From JADJOY01 sp046331705 [NCBI: bacterium] (GTDB taxonomy: Bacteria; JADJOY01), in NCBI GenBank assembly GCA_046331705.1, contig JAXLQJ010000006.1, forward strand, positions 181,393 to 245,392: a stretch of 64,000 nt of DNA, given 5' to 3'. The notes beneath the pieces were generated by a model. It was not told where the DNA came from, ran no database searches, and saw only the letters and a list, made by a program, of their open reading frames with translations. Shown piece after piece: positions 1 to 8,530 of the stretch; within the stretch, counting starts at the first letter, position 1; each line of letters begins with the position of its first letter. The position numbers and the translations under genes were made by a program.

Positions 1-1
1 C

Positions 2-1567
2 GCGGAGCACGTGGCGCTGGCGGAGCGCACCGGCGAGCGGGTCGACGCGTGGCGCGGCACGCTGCGGCTGGTCTTCGATCACGTCGAGGCCGGCGACGTC
101 GCCGCCGCTCGGGCCGCCACCGAACGGGGCGCCCGGCTGGCGACGGCGATCGCGCATCCGTACTACCTCTGGCACGTGGAGGCGCTGCGCGCGCTGCACG
201 CCATCCGCGCCGGCCGCTTCGCGGAGGGCGTGGCGCACGCGGACGAGGCGCGCCGGCTCGCGGAGCGTGCGCGCGACCCGAACGCCACGCGTAGTCTCGC
301 GCTGCAGCGCTGGTGGCTTGCCCGGCTGCGGGGCGACGCGCCGCTCACGCACCAGGCCATCGACGCGGTCGAGCGCAGCGTCGCAACACTTCCGGTGGCG
401 CGGGTTCTCGGACGGCTGCTGCGCGCGCTCGCGGCGCTCGAGCACCCCACGGATTCCCACGCGCGGGGACGCGTTCGCGGCGAGCTTCTGAGCGAGGAGC
501 TGCTCGGCGAGCTGCTCGCGATGGATGACCTCTCGACCCTCTCGACGGTGGCCGCGGTGGCCACGAGCGCGGACGATCCGGTGCTCGCCCTGCGCGTCCA
601 CGAGCGGCTCGCACCGCACGCGCACCGCTGCGTGAGCTGGGGGCTCTTCGGGATGTTCGCCGAAGGGCCGGTGAGCGCCCCGCTCGGCCGCCTGGCCGCG
701 GTGGCGGGGCGACTCGACGAGGCGCGCGAGTCGCTCGAGGATGCCCTCGCGCGCTCACGGGCGCAGCAGCTTCGGCCTTACGTCGCGGCGTCGGCGCTCG
801 ATCTGGCGTGCGTCCTCGAGCGCGCGGCGCGCGATCGGGATCGGGCGGCAGCGCTTCGCGGCGAAGCTCGTGCGATCGCCGAGGAGCTGGGGATGGATGC
901 GCTCGCGCGGCGGGCGGCCACCGGCGCCCAGGATGATGCCGGCGCCGACCCTCGTGGCGATGCGGCAGCGGTGGCGGCGATCGACTCCTCGGTTGCGACC
1001 GCCGCGACGGCCGCCGCGCCCGCGGCCTCGCTCGTGTTCGAGCTCAGGCGCGCCGGGGAGACCTGGGAGGTGTCGCGCGCGGGCCGGACCGTCCATCTTC
1101 GCGACAGCAAGGGGCTGCGCATGTTGGGCGCGCTCGTCGACGAGCCGCGCCGCGAGCGACACGTCCTCGATCTGGTGGCGCTCGCCGACGGCGGTGCCGG
1201 CGACGGCAACGGCGTGATCGATCGCGGCGATGCCGGCGAGCTGCTCGATGCCCGCGCCCGCGACGCCTATCGCCAGCGCGCCATGGAGCTGCGCGCCGAG
1301 CTCGAGGAGGCGGAGCGCTGGAACGACGCGGCGCGCGCCCAACGCGCCCACGGCGAGCTCGACGCGCTGAGCGAGGAGTTGGCGCGCGGCGTGGGACTCG
1401 GCGGACGCGATCGTCGTGCCGCTGGTGCCGCCGAGCGCGCCCGCGTCAACGTGCAGCGCCGGCTGCGCGACGCCATCCGGCGCATCGAGGAGCAGGACCT
1501 CGAGCTGGGACGCCACCTGGCGCGGGCGATCCGCACCGGGACCTTCTGCTCGTACGATCCGGTGTGA
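2..1567 (+). CDS. TPR-containing regulator, C-terminal part (5' truncated by window)
   Basis: The open frame runs in from the window edge, so the N-terminus is missing; a GTG at 11 is probably internal. The first 300 or so visible residues are Ala/Arg/Glu-rich helical repeats of TPR type. After an Ala-rich linker, a compact domain begins near residue 340 (WEVSRAGRTVHLRDSKGLRM), followed by a long helical tail containing GLGGRDRR and ending RTGTFCSYDPV. That tail is known from large AAA-ATPase/TPR or LuxR/SARP-like signalling proteins of actinobacteria and myxobacteria. The ATPase or kinase part would lie upstream. It converges on the M48 gene with 17 bp between stops. The family call is fairly sure; the signal sensed is unknown. 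Confidence 0.7.
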   Translation, partial: AEHVALAERTGERVDAWRGTLRLVFDHVEAGDVAAARAATERGARLATAIAHPYYLWHVEALRALHAIRAGRFAEGVAHADEARRLAERARDPNATRSLALQRWWLARLRGDAPLTHQAIDAVERSVATLPVARVLGRLLRALAALEHPTDSHARGRVRGELLSEELLGELLAMDDLSTLSTVAAVATSADDPVLALRVHERLAPHAHRCVSWGLFGMFAEGPVSAPLGRLAAVAGRLDEARESLEDALARSRAQQLRPYVAASALDLACVLERAARDRDRAAALRGEARAIAEELGMDALARRAATGAQDDAGADPRGDAAAVAAIDSSVATAATAAAPAASLVFELRRAGETWEVSRAGRTVHLRDSKGLRMLGALVDEPRRERHVLDLVALADGGAGDGNGVIDRGDAGELLDARARDAYRQRAMELRAELEEAERWNDAARAQRAHGELDALSEELARGVGLGGRDRRAAGAAERARVNVQRRLRDAIRRIEEQDLELGRHLARAIRTGTFCSYDPV

Positions 1568-1584
1568 CTCGCGAGAGCGGCGGA

Positions 1585-2496
1585 TCAGGCCAGGCCGGCC
1601 AGGGATTTCACCTTGTCGAGCCGCGCGCGAACGTCGGGAAACGCGAAGCGATCGCGGTAGCCGGGCATCAGCTTCTCGAGCTCGCCGATGCGCTTGGCCG
1701 GATCGGGGTGGGTCTTGAAGAGCACCGAGCTCTTGTAGCCGACGATGCCGCCGAGGGTTTGGAGGAAGCCCTCGAGCCCCTTCGGGTTGTAGCCCACGCG
1801 CGACGCGAACTCGGTGCCGAGGCGATCGGCCTCGTACTCCTTCGATTGGTCGAGGCCGGTCTCGAAGATGACCTTGGTGGCCTCGTCGACGAGCCCCGCG
1901 AACATCTCCGGGTTCGCTTCCAGCGCGGCGGCACCGGCCTGCGCCGCGCCCTGCAGGATCTTGCCGCGCTGGAGCACCGTGATGGTGTGCTTCTGCGTGA
2001 CGTGGGCGATCTCGTGGCCGATCACGCCGGCCAGCTCCGCCTCGCTCCTGCAACCCTTGAGCGTGCCCTTGGTGATGAACACGTAGCCGCCGGGCGCCGC
2101 GAGCGCGTTGGGCGCGTCGTCGTTGAGCACCAGGAAGTGATAGGGGATGTCGGGGCGATCGGAGTTGAGCGCGATCGCCGAGCCCAAGGTGTTCACGTAT
2201 TTGTTGAGGATCGCCGCTTGATTGCCGGCGCCTCGATACTCGCCGCCGAAGCGGTTCACGATCTGGACCGCGATGGCGCCGCCGATCGCCACCTCTTCCT
2301 CGTACGCGATCGGCGCGACACCCTCGAGGGCCGTGCCCGCGCCCCCCACGATGCCGGCGAGCTTCTTGTCGCCGGTGGCGGCGTACGTGATGTTCTGCGC
2401 CGCCTTGCCGAGCCCGGAGCAACCGGCGGCGGAGGCGAGCAGCGCCGCCGCCGTGATCGTCACCAGGCCGATGGCCGCGAGTGCGGATCGATTCAT
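1585..2496 (-). CDS. M48-family zinc metalloprotease, lipoprotein
   Basis: A periplasmic or membrane-tethered M48 peptidase (BepA/LoiP-type quality control is the known role of such proteins). A lipoprotein signal ends in the lipobox ASAAGC. The zinc motif HEIAH lies near residue 161, and a downstream EYEADRLG supplies the third ligand Glu and the conserved Asp. Length is about 303 residues, and no TPR tail is present. The start at 2496 has a good AAGGAG ribosome site 7 nt upstream. An alternative ATG at 2523 would overlap the stop of the SH3 gene as ATGA and only lengthen the n-region. The two genes are probably one operon. Confidence 0.85.
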   Translation of the reverse strand: MNRSALAAIGLVTITAAALLASAAGCSGLGKAAQNITYAATGDKKLAGIVGGAGTALEGVAPIAYEEEVAIGGAIAVQIVNRFGGEYRGAGNQAAILNKYVNTLGSAIALNSDRPDIPYHFLVLNDDAPNALAAPGGYVFITKGTLKGCRSEAELAGVIGHEIAHVTQKHTITVLQRGKILQGAAQAGAAALEANPEMFAGLVDEATKVIFETGLDQSKEYEADRLGTEFASRVGYNPKGLEGFLQTLGGIVGYKSSVLFKTHPDPAKRIGELEKLMPGYRDRFAFPDVRARLDKVKSLAGLA

Positions 2497-2519
2497 CGAG
2501 ATGCTCCTTCGGTTCGCGC

Positions 2520-3047
2520 TCATTCCGCGTACTCGCCGAGCTTGCCTTCCTTGAGGAAGCCCTCGATCTCCTTCTTGGAGATCGCCACCTGCTCCATGCG
2601 TTTCACCGCCGCCACCGATTCCGGCGAGATCGCCTTGGCCTGGGCGTACTTTTCCGCCATCGGGCTCAGGCCGCGCGCCGCGCGTCCGGACTCGGCCTCC
2701 TTCACGTAGTCGTTCCGGGAGCCGCCCGCGCCCAGGCTCGCGAGCACGCTGCCGCCGGTGTCGGGCTTGTCGGCGGAGACCTTCAGCTTGTGGACCCAGC
2801 CGGTCTTCCCCGCTGCTTGAACCTGGACCCACGAGCCGTCGCGGCTCACCACCGTGAGCTCGGTGCCGCGCGCCACCGGCGCGACTTCCGCGGCGCTGGC
2901 GTCGGCGGCGGCGCGCAGCGTCACCCCTTCGGCGCGAACGTAGAGCGTCTCGGCGCGAGCCTGCGTGCCGAACGCGAGGAGCACCGCCGCGGCGAGTGCC
3001 GCGCGGATCGCATGAGAGCGTCGATGACGTGAGCGTTGCTCGGTCAT
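2520..3047 (-). CDS. Secreted bacterial SH3-domain protein
   Basis: 175 residues with a signal peptide (about residues 13-32, ending TQARA). One SH3_3-type domain follows at about residues 33-92: LYVRAEGVTLRAAADAS is the usual opening strand, followed by the GSWVQVQ and GWVHK strands. Such domains usually bind cell-wall or protein ligands in the periplasm. The C-terminal 80 residues are charged and helical, with no family I recognise. The gene overlaps or nearly abuts the M48 protease gene downstream, suggesting a joint envelope role. It is divergent from the TetR gene across 269 bp. Confidence 0.75.
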   Translation of the reverse strand: MTEQRSRHRRSHAIRAALAAAVLLAFGTQARAETLYVRAEGVTLRAAADASAAEVAPVARGTELTVVSRDGSWVQVQAAGKTGWVHKLKVSADKPDTGGSVLASLGAGGSRNDYVKEAESGRAARGLSPMAEKYAQAKAISPESVAAVKRMEQVAISKKEIEGFLKEGKLGEYAE

Positions 3048-3250
3048 GGTGCGATACGCCTCTTCGTCGCTGCGCGGCCCGGGCGCGCGCCGCGATCGTC
3101 TCCGTGCGATCGAGATCGATCGACCCTCGGCATTTACCTCCCGGCCCGAGGCCGGTCAATTCCGCGTTCCACGGCGTTCCGCGCGCCACGGCCCGGAATC
3201 GCACGGCGCGCGCCGCCGTGCTCGGCTGCTTCGCCGTTTGCGCCGGGGTG

Positions 3251-3271
3251 CTTCGTGAAACGAAGATTCGT
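3251..3271. promoter_or_regulatory. Overlapping palindromes, probable TetR operator
   Basis: CTTCGTGAAACGAAG (3251-3265) is a perfect inverted repeat of CTTCGT around GAA. Its right arm is reused in ACGAAGATTCGT (3260-3271), an ACGAA/TTCGT repeat. Three alternating half-sites thus sit just upstream of the -35-like box of the TetR gene, where an autoregulatory operator would be expected. Binding is inferred. Confidence 0.5.
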
Positions 3272-3280
3272 CTCGTAGAC

Positions 3281-3308
3281 TTGACGTTCCGATCATCGAA
3301 ATACTAAT
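3281..3308 (+). promoter_or_regulatory. Putative sigma70-type promoter of the TetR operon
   Basis: TTGACG at 3281-3286 and ACTAAT at 3303-3308 are 16 bp apart, inside an AT-rich patch unusual for this DNA. The expected start of transcription would fall 0-3 nt before the ATG at 3317, and no Shine-Dalgarno sequence is visible (TTTCAAAAA precedes the ATG). A leaderless mRNA is possible. Confidence 0.45.
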
Positions 3309-3316
3309 TTCAAAAA

Positions 3317-4030
3317 ATGACGAATCGACAGCGCTCGCGAGCACGGCCGGCGTTGCGCGTGGCGAGCGCGGCGGACGCGGCGAAGCCCCGCATTCGCGAG
3401 GCGCGCCGCAATCTCTACCGTCAGGCGATCCTCGACGCCGCGGAAAAGGTCTTCGCCGAGGAAGGTTTCGAGGGCGCCAAGATGCAGCACATCGCGTCCG
3501 AGGCGGGGATTTCCCTCGGTACGCTCTACGGCATCTTCGACGGCAAGACCGAGCTCTACAGCGCGATCCAGGAGACGCGCGGCGCGGAGATGCTCGAGCA
3601 CGTGGCCCACGAGGCCGCGCGCGGCGAGGGCGTGATCGATTTCGTGCTGGCCGGGATCGCCGCGTACGTGCGCTTCCTGGTGGCGCGGCCCAACTACCTG
3701 CGCATGCACCTGCGCGACGGGCACGCGTGGGGGATCTTCGACACCCTCAAGGTGCCGGCGCAGGAAGAGCAGTGGACCCGCGGCTTCGACCTCCTCGAAA
3801 GCAGCTTCGCGCGCGGCATCGCCGAGGGCGTCTTCGTGTCGCTCGATCCCGCGCTGATGGCGCGGATCACGCTCGCCACCCACCAGATCTGGATGGCCGA
3901 GTGGGTGGAGAAGGGCATGAGCGGCGATCCCGCCGAGCTGGTGCGCGCCATCCAGGCGCACACCTTGCGCGCGTTCTGCCGGCCCGCGGTCGTGGCCGAG
4001 TGGATGGCGAAGCTCGACGAGCACGCATGA
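3317..4030 (+). CDS. TetR/AcrR-family transcriptional regulator
   Basis: 237 residues. The DNA-binding domain is at about residues 27-75: AILDAAEKVFAEEGFEGAKM, then IASEAGISLGTLYGIFDGK, the classic helix-turn-helix. The C-terminal ligand-binding domain is not assignable to a subfamily. It is first in an apparent operon with an SDR enzyme, a GMC oxidoreductase and an aldehyde dehydrogenase (34 bp gap to the next gene), so its effector is probably the alcohol or aldehyde substrate or product of those enzymes. An operator-like palindrome lies upstream. A GTG at 3359 is the only nearby alternative start. Confidence 0.88.
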   Translation: MTNRQRSRARPALRVASAADAAKPRIREARRNLYRQAILDAAEKVFAEEGFEGAKMQHIASEAGISLGTLYGIFDGKTELYSAIQETRGAEMLEHVAHEAARGEGVIDFVLAGIAAYVRFLVARPNYLRMHLRDGHAWGIFDTLKVPAQEEQWTRGFDLLESSFARGIAEGVFVSLDPALMARITLATHQIWMAEWVEKGMSGDPAELVRAIQAHTLRAFCRPAVVAEWMAKLDEHA

Positions 4031-4064
4031 GCGGCGAACGCCGCCGGGAGAAGAGAGGAAACGA

Positions 4065-5111
4065 ATGGCGGCGACGCGATCGCTGGTGACGGGTGGGCTC
4101 GGCCTGGTGGGGCGCGACCTGGTGCGGGCGCTGGTGGCGCGCGGCGATCAGGTCACGGTCGTGGATTTGGGCGTGGGGCGCGCCCCGCTGCCCGAGGGCG
4201 TGCGCGGGCTCGCCATCGACATCCGCGACGCCGCGGCGGTGCGCGCGGCGTGCGAGGGGCAGGACGTGGTCTTCCACACCGCGTCCATCGTCCACACCCG
4301 GCGCAACCGCGAGGACGACGTGCGCGCGGTCAACGTGGACGGCACCCGCAACGTTCTGGATGCGTGCCGCGCCGCCCGCGTGCCGCGGCTGGTGTACGTA
4401 TCGAGCGCCAGCGTGGTGTACGAGGGAAACGACATGGAAGGCGGCGACGAGTCGCTGCCGTACGCCCGCGTCACGCTCGCGCCCTATGCCGCCACCAAGG
4501 TGATCGCCGAGCGCGAGGTCCTCGCGGCGAACGGGCAGGGCGGCGTCGCGACCTGCGCGATCCGGCCCCACGTGGTCTTCGGGCCGGGGGATGTCCGCTT
4601 CCTGCCGGCGATCCTCGGTCGCGGGCGAGCGGGCAAGCTCACGTTCAAGGTGGGGCTCGCCGACAAGCTCTCGGACTTCACGTACGTCGAGAACGTGACC
4701 GATTCGCTCCTCGCCGCCGACGCGGCGCTGGCTCGTCCGAGCTCCCCCGCTGCCGGCCAGGCCTACTTCATCACCAACGGCGAGCCCATGGCGTTCTGGG
4801 ATTTCGTGGGCGTGATCGCCGATGCGTGCGGGTTCGCCAAGCCGCGCTACCGCATGCCGTACGCGGTGGCGTACGCGGTGGCCACCGTCGTCGAGACCCT
4901 CGACACGCTGCGCGGCGGCACCTTCGGCGAGGAAGGGCGGCTCTCGCGTTTCAGCGTCCGCTATCTCTGCACGCATCACTGGTTCAAGATCGACAAGGCG
5001 CGGCGCGATCTCGGCTGGACGCCACGGGTGTCGATCCGCGACGGGATCGCGCGCACGCTCGCCGCCCTCGACGGCGCGGGAACGCCGGCGCGCGCGGCGA
5101 AGGCCGCATGA
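4065..5111 (+). CDS. NAD(P)-dependent epimerase / 3beta-hydroxysteroid dehydrogenase-like SDR
   Basis: An extended short-chain dehydrogenase of 348 residues. The Rossmann motif TGGLGLVG is at residues 9-16, the catalytic YxxxK (YAATK) at residues 141-145, and the Ser region YVSSASVVYEG at 111-121. Internal motifs such as FHTAS, NVDGT and CAIRPHVVFGPGD match the 3beta-HSD/sterol-4-carboxylate dehydrogenase branch better than sugar epimerases. A ribosome site AGAGGA precedes the ATG. The stop overlaps the next start as ATGA. Oxidation of a ring or secondary alcohol is inferred; the substrate is unknown. Confidence 0.8.
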   Translation: MAATRSLVTGGLGLVGRDLVRALVARGDQVTVVDLGVGRAPLPEGVRGLAIDIRDAAAVRAACEGQDVVFHTASIVHTRRNREDDVRAVNVDGTRNVLDACRAARVPRLVYVSSASVVYEGNDMEGGDESLPYARVTLAPYAATKVIAEREVLAANGQGGVATCAIRPHVVFGPGDVRFLPAILGRGRAGKLTFKVGLADKLSDFTYVENVTDSLLAADAALARPSSPAAGQAYFITNGEPMAFWDFVGVIADACGFAKPRYRMPYAVAYAVATVVETLDTLRGGTFGEEGRLSRFSVRYLCTHHWFKIDKARRDLGWTPRVSIRDGIARTLAALDGAGTPARAAKAA

Positions 5112-6745
5112 GCGACGCCGCCTTCGATTACGTCGTCGTGGGCGGCGGCTCGGCCGGCTCGATGGCGGGCGCCGAGCTGGCGCGCGATCCCGCCGTGCGC
5201 GTGCTGGTGCTCGAGGCCGGCGACGCCGCCGAGCGCAACCCGGAGACGCTGCGCGCCGACGGCTACCAGCAGGCGTTCCTGAACGAACGGCTGATGTGGG
5301 ACCGCTTCACGCCGCCGCAGCCGGGGCTCGGCGGCCATCGGGTGTTCGTCGGCACCGGCCGCGGCATGGGCGGCAGCGGCTCGATCAACGCGATGGTGTA
5401 CACGCGCGGCGCCGCGCACGACTACGACTCGTGGGGCGTGCCCGGCTGGGCTTGGCGCGACGTGGCGCCCGTCTTCGAGGAGATCGAGCGCACGCTCACG
5501 CCGTCGCGCCGCGAGCCGACCCAGTTCACCGAGGCGTGCATCGCGGCCGCCGAGGCACAGGGCTTCCGTCGCAAGGAGGACCTGAACGACGGCGCGCTCG
5601 CCGGCTGCCTCGGCTACGAGTGGATGAACTACCGCGGCAACGAGCGGCGCAGCTCGTACGTCGCGTTTCTCAAGCCGCGGCTCGAGCAGCCGAACCTGCG
5701 CGTCGAGACCGGCGCCGTCGTGAATCGAATCGTGTTCGACGGCGCGCGCCGCGCGATCGCCGTGGAAGCCGAGGTCGCGGGCGCGCCGCGACGGTTCGCG
5801 CTCACCGTCGGCGCGGGCGAGGTGATCGTGGCGGCGGGTGCGCTGGAGACGCCGCGCATCGTGGAGCGCTCCGGCGTGGGGCGCGGCCACGAGCTGCGCG
5901 CCCACGGCATCGCCGAGGTCGCGAGCGCGCCGGGCGTGGGCGAGAACCTCCACGATCACCCCAACGTGCCGCTGTTCGTGTGGGGACGGCGTCCCACCGA
6001 CTGCAAGTACGTCCAGCTCTACGGCTTCCATCGCGCCAACCCCGAGGCCGCGTTACCCGCCGGCGAGGCCGACAGCTGTTTCGTCTTCTACACGGCGCGA
6101 TCCTCGATCCGCGAGGCCGCCGTGAAGCTCGGCCCCACCAAGGTGCTGCCGCCGGCGCTGTTCGCGAAGCGGTGGGCGCGCGGCGCGCTGCGCGGCGTGA
6201 TCGGCGTGGCCATGGCGAGCCCGCCGGCGCGCTACGTGCTCGAGCGCATGTACGGGATCATCGTGATCCTCGGGAAGCCCGAGAGTCGCGGCAGCGTGCG
6301 GCTCTCGTCGGCGGACCCGCGTGCGCCCGGGATCGTGGATCCCGCGTATCTCTCGGCGCCGCGCGACCTCGACACGCTGGTGCGCGGCGTCGAGTGGGCG
6401 CGGCGGATCGTCGCGACCGAGCCGCTGGCGCAATGGGGATCGCGTCCGTTGAGCGGCGCGGCGCGCAGCTCCGAGCGCGCTCGGCTGGAAGCGTTCGTCC
6501 GCGCCAACCTCATCACCACCTACCATTTCGCGGGCAGCTGCCGGATGGGCGCCGACGCCGCGAGCGTCGCGGACGAGCGGCTGCGCCTGCGGGGCGTGAC
6601 CGGTGTGCGCGTCGCCGACGCATCGGTGATGCCGTCCACGCCGGTCTCGGCGCTCAACGCGCCCAGCATGCTGATCGGCTTTCGCGCGGCGCGCATGGCG
6701 CTCGAAGAACGCGTCACGAACCACGCGCGGGCGGCGAACGCCTGA
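5108..6745 (+). CDS. GMC-family FAD oxidoreductase (choline dehydrogenase-like)
   Basis: 545 residues, normal for the family. The FAD-binding motif VVVGGGSAGS is at residues 9-18, followed by LEAGD at 35-39. The GMC signature region is GTGRGMGGSGSINAMVY, and the C-terminal YHFAGSCRMG carries the catalytic His473, with Asn517 in the SALNAPSM segment as partner. It probably oxidises a primary alcohol to an aldehyde that the next gene product would oxidise further. The start is the ATGA overlap with the SDR gene, implying translational coupling. The substrate is not determinable. Confidence 0.88.
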   Translation: MSDAAFDYVVVGGGSAGSMAGAELARDPAVRVLVLEAGDAAERNPETLRADGYQQAFLNERLMWDRFTPPQPGLGGHRVFVGTGRGMGGSGSINAMVYTRGAAHDYDSWGVPGWAWRDVAPVFEEIERTLTPSRREPTQFTEACIAAAEAQGFRRKEDLNDGALAGCLGYEWMNYRGNERRSSYVAFLKPRLEQPNLRVETGAVVNRIVFDGARRAIAVEAEVAGAPRRFALTVGAGEVIVAAGALETPRIVERSGVGRGHELRAHGIAEVASAPGVGENLHDHPNVPLFVWGRRPTDCKYVQLYGFHRANPEAALPAGEADSCFVFYTARSSIREAAVKLGPTKVLPPALFAKRWARGALRGVIGVAMASPPARYVLERMYGIIVILGKPESRGSVRLSSADPRAPGIVDPAYLSAPRDLDTLVRGVEWARRIVATEPLAQWGSRPLSGAARSSERARLEAFVRANLITTYHFAGSCRMGADAASVADERLRLRGVTGVRVADASVMPSTPVSALNAPSMLIGFRAARMALEERVTNHARAANA

Positions 6746-6792
6746 TCCAGCGCCGGCCCGCGCTCCCGGTGCAGCACGACTCGGAGTCACCC

Positions 6793-8403
6793 ATGACCGC
6801 TTCCAGCGTTGCCGCCGTCCAAGGTCTCGCCCAGCTCGCCGGCTCGGCCGCTCCGGCGAACCCCGACACGATCGTCTGCACCGATCCCGCCACCGGCGAA
6901 CGCCTGGGCGAGGTGCCGGTGACGAGCCCCGACGAGGTGCGCGAGATCGTGCGCCGCTCGCGCGCCGCGCAAGAGCGCTGGGGCGCGACCCCGTTCGAGG
7001 TCCGCCGGCGGGTGTTGCGCCACATCCTCGATCACGTGCTGGCCCACGTGGACGAGCTGGCCGAGCTGATCGTGCGCGACGCGGGCAAGATCCGCGAGCA
7101 CGCCCTGGTCGAGATCTGGCCGGTCTGCGAGAAGCTCAAGACCACGATCGCGAGCGGCGAGCGATACCTGCGGCCGGAGCCGGTGTCGGCAGGGCTCTTC
7201 AAGCACAAGCGGGCGCGCATCGAGTATCCGCCGCTGGGCGTGATCGGCATCATCGCGCCCTGGAACTATCCACTTCAGAACGTGCTCGGGCCCGCGGTGC
7301 CGGCGCTCTTCGCCGGCAATGGCGTGGTGGTGAAGGTGTCCGAGTGGACGAGCTACTCGGCGGCGCGCATCCAGCGGATCTTCGACGAGGCGCTCGCGGC
7401 TGCGGGGCAATCGAGGGACCTGGTCCGGATCGTCACCGGCTACGGCCAGACGGGTGCCGCGCTGGTGGGCTCGGGCGTCGACAAGATCGTCTTCACGGGA
7501 TCGGTCGGGAACGGCAGGCGGGTCCTCGCCGAGAGCGCCAAGACGCTCACGCCCGTGATCCTGGAGCTGGGCGGCAAGGACCCGCTCATCGTGTGCGACG
7601 ACGCGGATCTCGAGCAGGCGGCGCACGCGGCGATCGGCGGCGCCTTCGTGTCGTGCGGCCAGAACTGCATCGCGCCCGAACGGATCCTGGTCTTCGACTC
7701 GGTCTACGAGGCCTTCGAGAAGCGTGTCGTCGAGATCGTGGGTGCTTTCCGGCAAGGGCCGCCGCTCGCCGGCGCGATCGTGGACGTGGGAGCGATGACG
7801 ATGCCGGCGCAGGTGGACATCGTCGAGAAGCTGGTGAACGACGCCCTCGCCAAGGGCGCGCGCGCGGTGGTGGGCGGAAAGCGCCGATCCATCGGCGGCG
7901 GGCGCTACTTCGAGCCCACCGTGCTCTCGGGTGTGACGCCGGACATGGCGATCTTCCAGGAGGAGACGTTCGGCCCGGTGCTGGCGCTGGTGCGCGTGCG
8001 TGACGAGGAGGAGGCGATCCGCGTCGCCAACGGCACCGAGTTCGGGCTGTCGAGCGCGGTCTTCAGCCGCGACCGCGCGCGCGCCGAGCGAATCGGCGCG
8101 CGGCTGGTGGCCGGCAGCACCAACATCAACGACTTCGGCCTCCACTACATGGCGCAGGAGTTGCCGTTCGGCGGTGTGAAAGCCTCGGGCTTCGGCCGTC
8201 TCAACGGCCGCGAAGGCTTGCGCGCCTGCACCAATCCCAAGGCGGTCTTGACCGATCGCTTCCCGATCCACGTCCCACCCAAGATGTACCCGATCGGCCC
8301 CGGCGATTACGCGCGCCTGCGAGGCGTGCTCGCTCTGCTCTACGGGCGCGGCGTGGCCGCGCGCTTGCGCGCCCTCGGCGGCATCTTGCGCGCCGCTCGC
8401 TGA
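6793..8403 (+). CDS. NAD(P)-dependent aldehyde dehydrogenase
   Basis: 536 residues, slightly long because of a roughly 25-residue N-terminal stretch. The catalytic set is complete: Asn158 in PWNYP, Lys181, the FTGSVGNG cofactor loop (234-241), Glu258 in LELGGKDP and nucleophile Cys292 in GQNCIAPER. The family oxidises aldehydes to carboxylic acids. It lies 47 bp after the GMC gene and is last of the TetR-SDR-GMC-ALDH operon, so alcohol to aldehyde to acid is the likely route. Frames on both strands here stay open through GC bias only. Confidence 0.92.
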   Translation: MTASSVAAVQGLAQLAGSAAPANPDTIVCTDPATGERLGEVPVTSPDEVREIVRRSRAAQERWGATPFEVRRRVLRHILDHVLAHVDELAELIVRDAGKIREHALVEIWPVCEKLKTTIASGERYLRPEPVSAGLFKHKRARIEYPPLGVIGIIAPWNYPLQNVLGPAVPALFAGNGVVVKVSEWTSYSAARIQRIFDEALAAAGQSRDLVRIVTGYGQTGAALVGSGVDKIVFTGSVGNGRRVLAESAKTLTPVILELGGKDPLIVCDDADLEQAAHAAIGGAFVSCGQNCIAPERILVFDSVYEAFEKRVVEIVGAFRQGPPLAGAIVDVGAMTMPAQVDIVEKLVNDALAKGARAVVGGKRRSIGGGRYFEPTVLSGVTPDMAIFQEETFGPVLALVRVRDEEEAIRVANGTEFGLSSAVFSRDRARAERIGARLVAGSTNINDFGLHYMAQELPFGGVKASGFGRLNGREGLRACTNPKAVLTDRFPIHVPPKMYPIGPGDYARLRGVLALLYGRGVAARLRALGGILRAAR

Positions 8404-8530
8404 TCGGTCGATCTCGCGGCGTGCCATGGTGCGCGGCCGCTCGGTCGTGCATGCTGGAGGGGCGGACGGCACGGCGGATCGCAAGCGCCGGGTGTCGTCG
8501 TCTCGCATCCCGCCTCATCACCGGAGTCTC

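Noticed and set aside
755-2422. 555-codon minus-strand open frame over the TPR regulator and M48 genes
   Set aside because: Arg/His/Gly-rich composition with no family motifs; it is antisense to two recognisable proteins.
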